Source: Globodera rostochiensis
Taxonomy: Eukaryota > Nematoda > Chromadorea > Rhabditida > Heteroderidae
NCBI GenBank assembly: GCA_018350325.1
Contig: JAEVLN010000008.1
Span: 2,662,346-2,726,345 of the forward strand
Length of the DNA: 64,000 nt
Reading direction: 5' to 3'
The notes below the pieces were generated by a model. That model was given only the letters and a program-made list of their open reading frames with translations. It was not told where the DNA came from and searched no databases. The position numbers were made by a program, and so were the translations under genes. Each line of letters starts with the position of its first letter. Position 1 is the first letter of the stretch. Below are positions 44,701 through 56,669 of the stretch, in pieces.

Positions 44701-47110
44701 TGACGTGGATGTCGAACAAATAGAGCAAATCACGAAGATCGTCCACTAAAGCGGACGGAGCATTAGTGATTTAAAAAGTGATCAGAACGACCCCCCCCCC
44801 TCCTTCCCCTTCCCTTTACGTTACCGACTGTGGTTTCATCGATCGAAATGCCAACAAATCCGTCCTCAAAATAGCGCACCTTAATTTTGCAAAAAGTGTG
44901 CCAATTCGTATTAATATGTAAATTAACGCACATTAATTTGTTGTTCCTCAGAACGAACTCGAAAATCAGCCAAATCTTTTGGTTTCGCTTTGATTGTGTC
45001 GAAAAAATCTTTGTGCACAACTTCAATTCCATTTGCTTTCATTTCTTAAAAATTTGGGACAATTTGCAATTTGTTTTGTTTCATAAAACGCTCCCTCACT
45101 CAAAGCTAAATAGGCAGCCGATTTATGAATGATTTTGGCGATTTGGACGAGCCGACGGGGGCCATGATAAACAGCGTACCTAAATTATGTAAAATATTTA
45201 ATCGAATAACGCGCCCATCGCAATTCGAGAATCCAAAACCGTCGAGACTTATTTAAGCCCCTCCGGCGATTCTGGAAGTCGCATTTAAAAAACAAACATT
45301 GCGGCGATATTAGCCGGCAGCACTTGCGCAGTGCAAATGTTTGAGGTTGCCTTGTCCCGTCGGATGTGCTGCTCGCGCGTCTGCAGGGTCACTCGGTAGG
45401 CCGCGTTTCCTTGCTGGTCCCTTAACGCAAAAAATTGGCCCAATAATAAAAGCCCTTTTTTCGGGAATTTATCCCTCCCCCCAGGGGATTCGTAAGGTAC
45501 TCGCGCGCTTCACCTCGACACTCCGACAATGCGTCCGGGCAGTTGCCGTGCCAATGCCAAATCCTTAACGCAAATAAATGCCGCGTGGGGTCCTCCGTAG
45601 CCTAGCGGAAGACCAAAGCGTTGCGAACTGCCGACAGCAATGTCGGCGCCGAGGTCGCCGGGGGAACGGACGAGCGTCAGCGACATAAGGTCGCAGACGA
45701 GAATGGTCAGAATCTGAAGGAAGATTCGGGAATGGATGTACATAAATAGAAGCAATGAAGACAGCCAAACATTTTGGTGATGGGCGGCCCGAATTAGACG
45801 TTCCAAATGATCGTACACTTGGCCTTCTGTATTCGGATACTGTACGATTAATGCGGCGACATCCGTCGACAAATCCGCCGCTTTGTTCAAAGGCGCCGAC
45901 AAATTATGAATTGGCCGTAATTCTGCTCCAATTGGGTCACAGCGAGTGGCCATCACGGCAATATTTTGCGGGTGAAGCAGCGGGTCGTAGAGAATTGCTG
46001 TTTTTTTGGGGGGGTTTTGGGAGGTTTTTTTGGGGGGGGGGGGGTTTTGGGAGGTTTTTTGGGGGGGGGGGGGTTTTGGGAGGTTTTTTGAGGGGGGGGG
46101 GGGGGGGGGTCGTCATTGTTTTGTTTATTCTTTACTTTTCCGTTTGGTCGCCCGCAATGCCAAAAAGATGGCTTCTGCGCACGCTGTGCTCTCATCCAAA
46201 AGCTTCAATTTGGGGGAATTCAATTTTGATAATATATTTATTTATATGCTTTATCCGAATTTATTTCAATTGATTTATTTTTAGTGAAAAAACCCACGGA
46301 AGCATTTGCAAATGCCAACCCGCAGAGGTCGCCGACCATCGTTTGGAAGTTGATAAGAGACTCCAGGCGTCCCTGGGAAATCTCCGATTGGTACGGCGTA
46401 TAGGGAGACGTCCTTCGGGGACGGGGATGGGTTTAGGCTTAAAAGCATCACAAAACCGACCATCCGGCATTTTGGAGCATATTTTTGATGATGGCCACAG
46501 GCACAATGCAATCTGCCAACGCGATTAATTGCCGTGCCAACAAAAAGGCGCTTACCGTAATAGCCCATCCCTTAACAAATAATCTGATAATTAGAAGAAG
46601 CTTTTACAATTCTTTAGATTATTGGGTGTAAAATAAAATAGGGTAAATTTATTTTTGTCTCCCCGCAAATTGTCGGGGACAAAATTCCCCGCCGTGCCAA
46701 CCGATGAATGTTCGATACGCTTTGTTCTTGGCGGCAATGGCGCGCAATTCGCTCAGTGTCCTCCATTCGTCCAGCCCTTTCTCGGGAAGGTCCAACTTTT
46801 TCCTCAATCGAATGCTTTCCGGCACATTTGTGTTGGTCAACTCGTCCAAATCCTTCCGAGAAAAGGTTTTTTTTGGGGGGGAGGGGCAAATGCACAAAAA
46901 AAGAAATGATTGCGTGCCTTAAATCCCAAATAGCTCAGCATCTTTTGCTTCTCCAGCTCTGAATGGGATTTTAAGCGCCGTTAAAGTCGAGAATTGTGCC
47001 AATTAACCCGAAGATCCGATGTGCCGGTCGGCGAAGCAATCGTAATTAAGCAGACGACACAAAATAAGCCGAACATTTTGGGGACGTCCGACGAGCCGAC
47101 AAATTCCCAT
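41757..47110 (-). CDS. GLDC: Glycine decarboxylase (P-protein), mitochondrial
   Basis: Thirty-four exons could be joined from ATG 47110 to stop 41757 with every phase matching, giving about 986 residues (human 1020). The Arg-rich start [21 protein letters not shown] is a plausible mitochondrial presequence and precedes the conserved RHIG motif. Family landmarks follow in order: [58 protein letters not shown], the PLP-lysine motif VSHFNLHK, a glycine-rich loop [26 protein letters not shown] and VDDSFGD near the end. The enzyme decarboxylates glycine in the glycine cleavage system. Several exons are tiny: 15 nt (46556-46570), 22 nt (42318-42339), 24 nt (42253-42276), 33 nt and 37 nt. Three introns begin with GC (46917, 44695, 43929). 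One intron is a G-rich repeat. Confidence 0.95.
46008..46112. repeat. GGTTTTGGGAGGTTTTTTGGGGGG repeat in GLDC intron
   Basis: Three imperfect copies of a ~35-bp unit with G-runs of 8-20 separated by GTTTTGGGAGGTTTTTT fill most of the GLDC intron 46135-45998. On the transcribed sense of GLDC it is C-rich, so G-quadruplex potential lies on the template strand. Confidence 0.9.
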
Positions 47111-47713
47111 TATTCACAATAAAAGCAAATGGAATTGGGAGAATTGCGATCGACGACTATTTACAAGCCAAATTTGTGTTCGTAAAAGATTGTTTGATAA
47201 CTCCGGCGAGAAATAAACGATTTGAACATTGAACAAAATAGTGCAAATATTGGAATAGGTCAGACAAACAGACCGATCGTTGTTGATAAAATTATAAAAT
47301 TGAGCTTTTGGTGGGTTTGTCCGTCTGATAAATGATTATTAAGTGCACATTTTGAGGGGGGGGGCGGTCGATTACCCCCCAATTTACCCCCCGCCCCCAA
47401 CCGGCCGCCCAACTCGCCAAAGTGTACGGCCGTCCGTCCGTCCACCTCAGCACGCATTTTCAAATAGCAAATTGATCGGAGAGAGTTGGGGGGGGGAAGG
47501 GGGGAGGGGGATTGGGGGGAGGGGGGGGATTGGGGGGGAGGGGGGGGGGGGGATTGGGGGGGAGGGGGGGGGGAGGCGGCGGCGACTGCACAAAAGAAGA
47601 AAAGGCAAAACAAAATATTTTCGATTTTATCACCAATCAATTCGCCCCTTCCGTCTGCAAAAGTGCATTAATAAATTCATTAATTAATTAATTACCCTAT
47701 TTAATTCAACTAA
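47111..47713. promoter_or_regulatory. Head-to-head intergenic region with G-run cluster
   Basis: It separates the start codons of GLDC (-) and the acyl-CoA synthetase (+) by about 600 bp and must hold both promoters. A repeat of GGGGGGATT and GGGGAGGGG at 47486-47575 has at least eight G-runs and could form G-quadruplexes. The DNA next to the plus-strand start is AT-rich (ATTAATTAATTAATTA at 47679). Confidence 0.6.
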
Positions 47714-50254
47714 ATGCCGACAAAATCCGATCTTTCGCCGGTTGAAGTGGCCAATGAGTCATTTCCCACGCGCTTTCTGCGCACGATTTGGCAACATTTT
47801 TCGGACAATCCTCAAAAGATCGCTTTGGTAGTGAACTAATAAAGAATTTATTTTGGTAATGTAATTGCACTTTTGCTTATTAAAATCGGAAAAATCCAAA
47901 ACAAATAGATTTATTCGTGACGGAAAACAAAAAAATATTATTAAATATTAGGTAAATGCCGAAGATGCGGAAGACTCTGTCTCTTACGGCGAAGTGTACG
48001 TTTTCTCAGTGAGTTTTTGCCCTGCTTTTTGAGCACGAATTCTCGACAAAATCCTCGCCCAATTTCCCTCTCCAACCGAACAAAAATGCCTTTCTGAACC
48101 GTCCCATTTTATTTTGCCGTGGCCGCTTTCCTTGCGCAGCGTTCTTTTGGCCACGGCGATGTTGCCTGCGCGGTACTCCCAAACTGTTGGGAGTACGCGG
48201 TGATCTTCGCGGGGGTTGGACTTCGCGGGGGCGCCCTCAGCGGGGCGAATCCGTTCTACACCGAACGTTAGTCCATCGAAACTTTCGTCCGTCCGTCCCG
48301 AAACCCCTCCCCCCCCCCCCTCACATTGCTTTCGTTCAGATGAGCTTGGCAACCAGTTCAGAGAATCCAGAGCCAAAATTGTGTTTTGTGTGGGCGCAAA
48401 TTTGGAGAAAGTTTTCAAAGCCACAAAAATTGTCTCGACAGTTCAGGTGGTTTTATTGTATGGGTGCCCTTGCACTTTTAAGCCTCTCTTCGACAAAAGT
48501 TTCATGAAAATTCCGATTTCTTAGAATGACTTTAGACTATTTAATAACTTTAAATGCCCAAAATCAGAATGGCCGACGGGTCTTGTGATTTGGTTCTCTT
48601 AAGGCTGTTGTGCTGGTGGAAAGTGGGCGATCGAAAAAGGCATTACAAAATGAGTCGATTGGTTTGGCGGGAATTGTCCGTTTTGGTCAAGTGCTGAGGA
48701 CGGAGCCCACTCTTTTCTCTGAACGGACTGATCAACCCCTCCGGGGCTGTCGTCCGGAAAGGGATTTGCTGCTTCTGCCCTTCTCCAGGCACATTTTGGC
48801 CCATTCGTTGGGCTTTTGGGCCAGCCCTGCTTTTTGACTCAAAAGTGCCTTTCTTAAGTGCCAACATTTTTCAGCGGAACGACGGGCACCGCCAAGGGCG
48901 TCATGATCAGCCACAGCAATTGGGGCACAATGATGAACATTATCGTAGACCATTTTAACCGTTACCTCCACCCGCACATCGGACCGCCATATTACGTCAC
49001 GGAAGAGTCCGACCTCCTCCTGCTGCCCTTCTTCCATTGCTTTGGGTTTACTCTGCTAAACATGACACTGCTGAACGGCTCGACCGGCGTGGTGCTGAGC
49101 AAGTTCGAGCAGACATTGTTCTGCAGGACGGTGGAGCAGTACAGAGTTAGCTGCTTTAAGACGAACCCGAAGTTTTACCCAATCCACAAACAATTCCAGA
49201 TCCGACTTCTAATACTTGTCCCACCCATTTTGGTGTTTATGGCAAAAAATGCCAAGATCGACAACTACGACTTTTCCCATGTCAATGTAATTTTCTCCGG
49301 AGCTGCTCCAGCGGGCGCCGATTTATGCGAAGAGTTGAAGCGACGTTTTCCCAATTTGCAACACATTTGCCAGGGTTAGGCGCCCATAACATTGTTAATT
49401 AACCTTTTAATGCAAAAAAAGGCTATGGAATGACTGAAATGTCCGTTGCCATCGCTTTGCCCGTTTTGGACAAGCAAAGAATGCAATCGGCAGGGAAACT
49501 GCTCGCCAACTTGGAGATGAAGGTCATAAAGTTATTTAGAAATGACCTGCTAGCTGACGTTCGTTCAGATCGTGGACTTGTCAAGCGGAGAAGAAGCTGA
49601 GTTGGGAATGCCGGGTGAACTGTTCGTGCGGGGGCCCACGAGAATGGTCGGCTATTTGGGACGTCCAAATGAAACGGCGGAAATTATTGACGGGGAGGGA
49701 TGGCTGAGGACCGGTGACATTGTTTTTGTGGACAAAGACGGCTTCATCAACGTTGTGGACAGACTGAAGGAATTGATCAAAGTGAACGGACTTCAGGTGA
49801 CCGATCAGTTGAATTTCAATCTTTTCGTTTTCCGTCTGTGAAGGTCCCTCCATCGGAACTGGAAGATTTGCTGCTTTCCCATCCGGAAGTGCAGGATTGT
49901 GCCGTCCTTGGAGTGCCGGATCCGGTTTCCGGTGAATTGCCGCGGGCATTTGTTGTGAGAAAGAACCGATCGGACATCAGTGAAGCGCAAATTCAGCAAT
50001 TTGTTAAAGGTGCGGACGGAGTTGGTAATGAATGTCCCGGACAGCTGCTGAACGTCACTTTTAGTTTAGTTTTGGATCAAAAAATGCTTTTATCTTCAGA
50101 ACGGGTGGTTTACTACAAGCAGCTGAAGGGCGGGGTTGAGTTCGTTGAGGAAGTGCCGAAAAGTCCGGCGGGAAAAATCTTGAGAAGGATTCTGAAGGAT
50201 AAAATGGCCATAAAGACAATGGACGGAAAGGGAAGAAGACAAGCCAAAATATGA
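47714..50254 (+). CDS. 4-coumarate-CoA-ligase-like acyl-CoA synthetase
   Basis: Eleven exons (47714-47827, 47952-48008, 48140-48266, 48340-48446, 48604-48788, 48875-49145, 49200-49374, 49422-49522, 49569-49796, 49844-50009, 50100-50254) give 561 residues. The AMP-binding P-loop LPFSSGTTGTAKGVMISH is formed across a GC-AG intron (48789-48874). Further family motifs are HCFGF, GYGMTE, GELFVRG, WLRTGDI, VDRLKELIKVNG and PKSPAGKILRR. The protein ends in AKI, a weak but known type of peroxisomal targeting tripeptide, so a peroxisomal location is possible. It should activate a carboxylic acid to its CoA thioester through an adenylate. Animal members act on fatty or aromatic acids; the substrate here is unknown. 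Confidence 0.9.
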
Positions 50255-50934
50255 TCGGCATTTATCAACTTTATGAAGCATGATATAAACATTAATACCT
50301 CCACAGAGTTCAATTTGAGAGCATTTAAAGTCTGACAAATTCAAAGATTCTTAGGTAAAATGGTTAAACTCTGTCAGTTCGTGTCCGTATTGCTCCATTC
50401 TCAGCAGAAGTTGGGATGTCCTCCCCCCCAAGTCGGGATTTCCCCCGCCCCTCTGTCCGCCCGTCCGTCCGGGAGTGTTGCCCGGGCCCCCAGTGTTCAT
50501 CTTCAGGACCCTACCACTCTCAGCAGCCACCCTGTCATCCATGCCCTTCTTCATTTGTTTTCCAAACACATCATCCCCATAATATTGCGTAAATGCTCTT
50601 CCATTTCCGGCTTCTGTCTCCCCCCCCCCCCGCAATCCACTACATCACTTCAATATTCATTTTTCCATATTCTTACCCCAGTCACCCCCCCCCCTCACAG
50701 TCAGTTTAAGCCTTCTGTTTCATCGATTTATTATTAATTAAAAAATGTATAATAAATATCTTTAAAAAACAATATTAATATAAATATAGCACATATTAAA
50801 TAAACGCTATTATGTGTGAAAATTTTCTTTAATGGAATTACTTACGTTTTTCCTCGGTTTTAAGTTGTTTTGGCTGGTCCTTGTTGGTCATCACGTGCAT
50901 TAAGCATTTAATTTTTTCTAATTGCCCGCGGGCA
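50255..50934. other. Intergenic spacer with C-runs
   Basis: This contains short C-runs (50621-50631, 50685-50694) in otherwise mixed sequence and an AT-rich stretch 50735-50830 with several AATAAA-like motifs. No exon is recognised. Confidence 0.55.
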
Positions 50935-53548
50935 ATGAACTCAAAATATGCTAGCGGCGTAAAGAAATTGTTGCTGTTCATTTTGCTTCTCTTCGTGGGT
51001 TTTGCCGGAGGGGATTTGGCCCATAATCCCATTTATAGGCCAGGTAAGCGTTGAGAAATTATTGATTTTTTCCAATGATTTTGTGTCTTTTCAGACAAAA
51101 ATGCCTCGGTGGTTTTCCATGGCCAAATTTGGGAGGACAACGAAGTGAAGGAGTATCAAATTGAGGCGGAGGTGCTCGACGAGGAGAAGCCCATAAAGGA
51201 GCCGAAAATTGTGTGGGAAACGGGCAAATGGGGCGAACGGCACTTTACGCTTACATTCAAATTCAAAGAGGGAGGGGAGACGGGCGATCCGCCAAAGAAA
51301 CAAATAGAAAAGCTGAAGGTGGAGCTTTTCAACAGGTACGGCAAAAAGTAATAAAACATTTTAGGAATTTTTCCCGTTTTAGCATGACAGTGAAGTCTTT
51401 CAGAGAGAAAACGAGCAGAGTGAATAAGGTGAGAATCGACGCGGGTTACGGGTACGTTCATACGATGGAACCAAATGGGACCCTCAGAAGTTCGGGAAGT
51501 TCAGAGACCCATCGCTGGTGGGAGGGAATGTTACGGACGGTTAAACGCCTAGGGCGGGCCAAAAGACCATCCATAAAGGGAACGCCCCGGTAGCTCGCCT
51601 CAGGGAAGAGCTCTTTTAGAGCAGCTAATGAGGAGGGGGGGGGGGGGGGATCAATGGGCCCATGCCGCTTATTCCAATTAAACTCAAACTGATTTAGGAC
51701 ATCAAACACACTTTCCTCTTGCGCGACGTCGACTCAAACAAACATTACGCGTTGGATTTGGACAGAGAGAAGGCTGTGGACCGTTTTGAGACTTTTGGGG
51801 AAATGCACGAAGAGTTGGAGAGACGGCGAGGGAAGGGCACGGACGGTTGGGTGGACGACGACGAGTTGGAGGTGGAAGAACTGATGGAACGTTCGGATGA
51901 GCGGAAGAAGGAGTGAGTAGGGAGGGGGGGGGGGGTCGGAAAGTGATGCCGAGACCGATAATTATGTAGCAGTCGCTTTTTGGCAATTCAATTAAAATCG
52001 ATCGAGCTGATCACTAATGGGTAGAAAAATGGCTGGCTATCTTGGTACTGATCAAAGCAAATCACAGCGGGTGGAGCCATACGCTGGACGGGCACGAGGA
52101 AGAGTTGCATGAGCATAGGTTGGGCCAAATGGGGGAGGGTCGGAAGAAGATGAAGGAGGTCAAGGATAAAGAGGACACGCCGCACCATTCGGAGCCGAAG
52201 GGCATCATCCAGGGTGGGCCAACAGGGCTTCTAACAGACCGACAAGCAGCACATTTTAGGGGTCGTTTGGGACGAGGAGGGTCTAATCATTGAGAAGCCG
52301 TTCATCAAACTGTTGCAGCATGGAAAAGGTGGGAAAGACCAGCAGGATGGACTAATCTTATTTGATTGGAATTAATCAGATTTGCCGGATTATGAGGTTT
52401 TGTGCAACGGCAATGGCTTCTTCGAGATTGAGGTGTACGGAGAGCACAAAGGGACGGTGGAGATTCGATACGTAAGTGAATTTGGCCTGGGGGGACAATG
52501 CGAGTGACCGCGCCGATTTGAGGGGAAAGACGAAAAGCATACCGAAGGCTTTCTCGAAGACTTGGACACGCTGTACAAAGCCGCCTTCCCCGACCATCCG
52601 GAGCACGACCATTTCCACGGAATCCATCGTAAGTCGGACATGGACAGACACCGGAAGATACTCCACTTGCACTACAAACACTACGGACCTTACATGTTTG
52701 TCTACGTGAGTTGGCCAATTGGGCGATGGAAATGAAAAAATGAATAAGCTTCCGATGCTTTCTGTGTGTGGACGGCTTACATTAATTATTGCTTTTTATG
52801 GCTGCATGGTCAATACTCCCAGGTTTTCAGCACATTTATGGCGTTGTCCTCAAACTTGACAGCAAGCAAATCCCGCAAGTGATCATGGACACGGACGAGT
52901 GCGTTGACTGCCCTTACCTCCAATTGGAATACACCAGTGACCAAGAACACGACGTTCACAAGGCAAAATACTTATAATTGCACATTTAATCAACGTGTTC
53001 AGAGAGTCAAGGCTGAAATTGATCACAATCTGGACACGGGCGAGTTCCGTATAACCATCCGGAACGGGTACGGCTTGGACCCGGAGCGGAAGAGGCGGAT
53101 GGACAAAAACTACGGGAAGCTGAACATTATTGTGGTCATCATAGATGGGGGATTTACGAACTGTTTAAGCGGATTTGTGTTCAGGCAGCGAATAAGCGGG
53201 AGCTCAGCGAGGGGATGTACCGCGTGTACACGGTGGACGTGTTGGAGTGCGTTCGAAACTTTGTCAAGCAGCGGGAAATTCTTTTTCTGCACGTTGACAA
53301 GGATTCGATCTACTTCGAGAAGTTTGACATCAAGGAGGCCATCTCGCACAAGTTGCAGTTCCAGATCCGACGAAAGTCGGACGGACAAACGGAAGGACAG
53401 TGCCAAATGCTAAGTCGAAGACCGCCGGACGGAGACAACGACTGTCCCTGGCTGCTGTTTAAGGACAAGGCTGGTGAGGCAAACCGGCATGGCCAAGCCC
53501 AATGAATGGCATTTACACTCAATTTCAGCGGGACCGGACTTCAAATAA
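50935..53548 (+). CDS. Secreted protein of unknown function, charged
   Basis: Twelve exons can be joined in phase: 50935-51043, 51095-51335, 51383-51428, 51698-51912, 52068-52213, 52260-52328, 52380-52471, 52523-52705, 52831-52962, 53003-53134, 53185-53473 and 53529-53548, giving about 557 residues. A clear signal peptide (hydrophobic LLLFILLLFVGFAGG) precedes a soluble, highly charged protein with no membrane segment. Beta-rich stretches such as HFTLTFKFKEGG and FFEIEVYGEHKGTVEIRY, an acidic helix around residues 135-195, a His/Tyr-rich patch (LHLHYKHYGPY) and a DTDECVDC cysteine pair are visible. I recognise no family. The ninth intron is a 40-bp GC-AG intron. The last junction has alternatives, so the C-terminus is the least certain part. 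An ER-luminal or secreted location follows from the signal peptide only. Confidence 0.7.
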
Positions 53549-53580
53549 ACGCATTTTTGAAGACTTTTACACAAATATTA

Positions 53581-54059
53581 ATGAGCATTTTAACTCCAGG
53601 CAACCAAATACCAGCGGACAAACACATAAAACAGTTGGGCTTTCGACTGGCGCAATTCACGCAATTAGTGGAGGTGCCAATCAGCAAACTTTGCCAATAT
53701 CAAATCAATAATTCACATAAAAATAGGTTTCTTTCTCGCCAACACTAATCAACGAATTCTTCATTCACATCGACTGCGGTTACGGCAGCTCCGAGCCGAG
53801 TGATGAGCCGGAGGTGGTCTACCACACTTCCTTCCACCAAATCGATGGTTAGTCCGTTTCCGTTCCGTTTCTACACTTTTTACTATAAATAGTTGTCGAC
53901 GATTCACACAAAAATGGCGCATTTCCACTGCTAACTGCACCATTGAAGATGGACAAAGTTGAACTCGTTGAACTACCCGAGAAGAAGCAACTCGGACACC
54001 GAACGCATCGAATCGACGGGCACATTTTGAATCGATTTACGAGAAGACAAAAACACTGA
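53581..54059 (+). CDS. Small protein of unknown function
   Basis: Three exons (53581-53673, 53727-53847, 53893-54059) join in phase from ATG to TGA, giving 126 residues. The start lies only 32 bp after the stop proposed for the preceding gene, so these exons may instead be its true 3' end, reached by a different last splice. The middle has an acidic DEPEVVYH part and the C-terminus is basic (HRTHRIDGHILNRFTRRQKH). No domain or signal peptide is recognised. A downstream gene of an operon is another possibility. Confidence 0.4.
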
Positions 54060-54349
54060 ACGAACAAACGGACGGAACTTTGGAGGGGCGACAGAATTCT
54101 GTTTAATTATTTGTAGTGCTTTTATTCCAAAATATGTAACAAATGACAATTATATTTTTTGTTGTACTATAAAAGTGTCAAATTAAAGACACAACCCGCC
54201 GCCGTTGGGCACCCTAATTCAAATGTTTTAGTTCCAAACATAACGCCAATATTTATCAGACAGCGTAATGTTAGACACTGTCCCCACCAATGAAATTGAA
54301 ATAATAAACATTTTTTCTTTTCATTTAAATTTTATATTCTTTGGGTTTA

Positions 54350-56567
54350 ATGGATACTCAACACGTTACCCTCAGTCGGCCAGGGATTAAACAATGGCGG
54401 CTGATCTTTCGGAATTTACCGTTCACTGTAAGAATCGAATTTATTGGATTTATAAAATCGAATTGTTTTTGTTTTATTAGCTCTAATTACCCTTTTAGAC
54501 AAATGAAGAGGACTTACGGAAATGGGCCGGATCATTTGGGAAAATTCGAGAGATTGTCCTTCCCAAATGCGCAGACAAACGCTTCCCAAAATCGACCGCT
54601 GGCTTTTGCTTTGTGCAATTTTCGAGTCGAAAAGACGCAGAAAATGCTAAAAAATGTTTGAATTTTACGCAACTGAATGGAAGAAAGGTGGCAGTCGACT
54701 GGGCACTCGACAAGGACCATTTCATTACTCGAATGCACGAAGGTCTCCGATTTTTAATTCCCTGGGCCCTAGCCGGGTACTTTTTTGTTAAGAAAATTTA
54801 TATTTCGAATTTAATTGATTAGGCCTAAAAAGGATATGTCAAAGTTAAATTGAATAAATTCAGAGAAGAAATCGGCTATAAAGGAAGAAGAACCGGCCTT
54901 AAAAACAGAGCTAGACGAAGATGGTGAGTGAATGGAATAATCTCCGAATTATTTTAAAAATAGCAAATGAAACTTCCGATGTCGTCGATGTTGGAAAAGA
55001 TGACGAAAAATTGGTCAAAAAGGAAGCGGACGAGGTTTTTTCTTTTTTATATTTGACTAAATAAAATAAATGCTATTTCAATTAAGCCAAAACACAGCAA
55101 AAGAGAGAAAAAGAAGCGCCCTTTGGACGACAGCGCAGTCACTGAAGGAAGGGTCGTTTTTTTAAGGCGAGCGTTCTTTTTTTTGAATGATTTATAAACT
55201 TTTATTCTTTTCTTTTTTGTTTTTTTTAAATTCATTTTCAGAAACGTTCCTTTTTCCGTCGACAACGAAAAGCTCAAAACGGTGGCCGAAGAGTTTGGCG
55301 AAGTTCAGTTGGCCATTCTTTGCAGAAACAAAGACACCGGTGACCCCGCGGGCACCGCATTTGTCCATTTTCGGGAAAAAGAGAGTGCCGACAACTTTTT
55401 AGACAAATTAATCACGGTATTATTTATCCATTTTAAATTCTATTTTTATCATTTTTAGGAGGGCGGAGTTCTCGTGGAAGGTCGAAAGGTTTTTGGACAT
55501 CGCGCGGTTCAGCGAAACGACGCCAAAGCGTTCAGTTTGGTGGACGAAAATCCGGTGAAAGACAAACGAAATTTGTATCTTCTGAGGGCGTCGTTAGTGC
55601 GGCCTGGCACTGCGGAAGCGAAGGAAATGTCGGAGGATGACGCGAAACTGCGGCAACGGCTGATGGAAGTGGCGAAAAAGAAACTCATCAATTTGGTTAT
55701 GTTCATCTCTCCGACTCGACTGGTGGTCAGTGTTCGGAAATTTTTTATATAAATGAGGCCTCAGCACCGACTGAACGCCGAAACAAATCCCGAATTTCAG
55801 ATTCACAACATTCCCTTTACTTTAACGGATGGCCAACTTAAAAAAGTTTGTTTGGAAGCAGCCGGTGGTTGTTCTCCGACTTCCGTCTCCGAGTGCCGAA
55901 TAATGTGTCAACGGACGGGGGAAGACGCGAAGGGTCGCGCCCAATTGGGCAAATCCAAAGGGTTTGGCTTTGTCGCCTTCACAGAGCACACGCTGGCGTT
56001 GAAATGTCTGCGGAATCTGAACAACAATCCGGAGACGTTCACCAACGAAAGGGTTGGTGAACGATTTAAAAATGCATTTCTTAAAAGGAGAAGCCACAAA
56101 ACAATTTTAAAGCGCCCAATCGTCGAGTTCTCAGTTGAAAATTTGAATGCGTTGCGAACGAAGGAGCGGCGAATGCAAAGCACGACGAAAGGCGAAGACG
56201 CCGGGGGGGAGGCGACGAAGCAAAAAAAGACTTTTGTCGGCGTCGAAAACGCCGAAGCATTGGACAAAACGAAGCGCGAGCTTATGGCCGGCGGCAAGAA
56301 ATGGCTTCCAAAAAAATTTGGGGCGAAGATTCGACACAGAGACCGCACGCAAAGGGCGCCGACGAAAAAAGCGGTGAAAAGGTTTTTGGAAATTAACCCC
56401 AAAAAATGGACAGCTCAAAAAGAGAATATTTTAACGAAATTTCCCCCCATTTCAGCAGGACAAAGGATAAAGCGGGCAACCAAAAGGTGAAAGGAAAACG
56501 GAAGGGAAGTCGCGCGACTGGACAACAACCGACAACAAAAAGGAGGAGACAAATGTCGTCTCATTGA
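54350..56567 (+). CDS. rbm-28: RBM28/Nop4-like nucleolar RNA-binding protein
   Basis: Ten exons (54350-54427, 54499-54742, 54864-54923, 54964-55034, 55087-55166, 55242-55416, 55459-55722, 55801-56052, 56113-56381, 56456-56567) give 534 residues. The first RRM opens with WRLIFRNLPFT and ends in GRKVAVDWALDKD, matching RBM28 RRM2. An acidic/basic linker, a second RRM (VVFLRNVPFSVD), the conserved RNLYLLRASLVRPGT block and a third RRM (SPTRL then IHNIPFT) with RPIVEFS follow. The tail is Lys/Arg-rich. The family acts in 60S ribosome assembly in the nucleolus. Compared with human RBM28 (759 residues) the first RRM is missing; upstream DNA shows no candidate. The intron at 55167 starts with GC. 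Confidence 0.9.
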
Positions 56568-56669
56568 ATGAAGTTATGTCTCATATTCGTTAAAATGTTT
56601 ACAAAAGATAAAAAAATTTATTGCTTTTTGATAGTGTTGATTTGTTGGGGCAACAAAAATATTTGTCTT

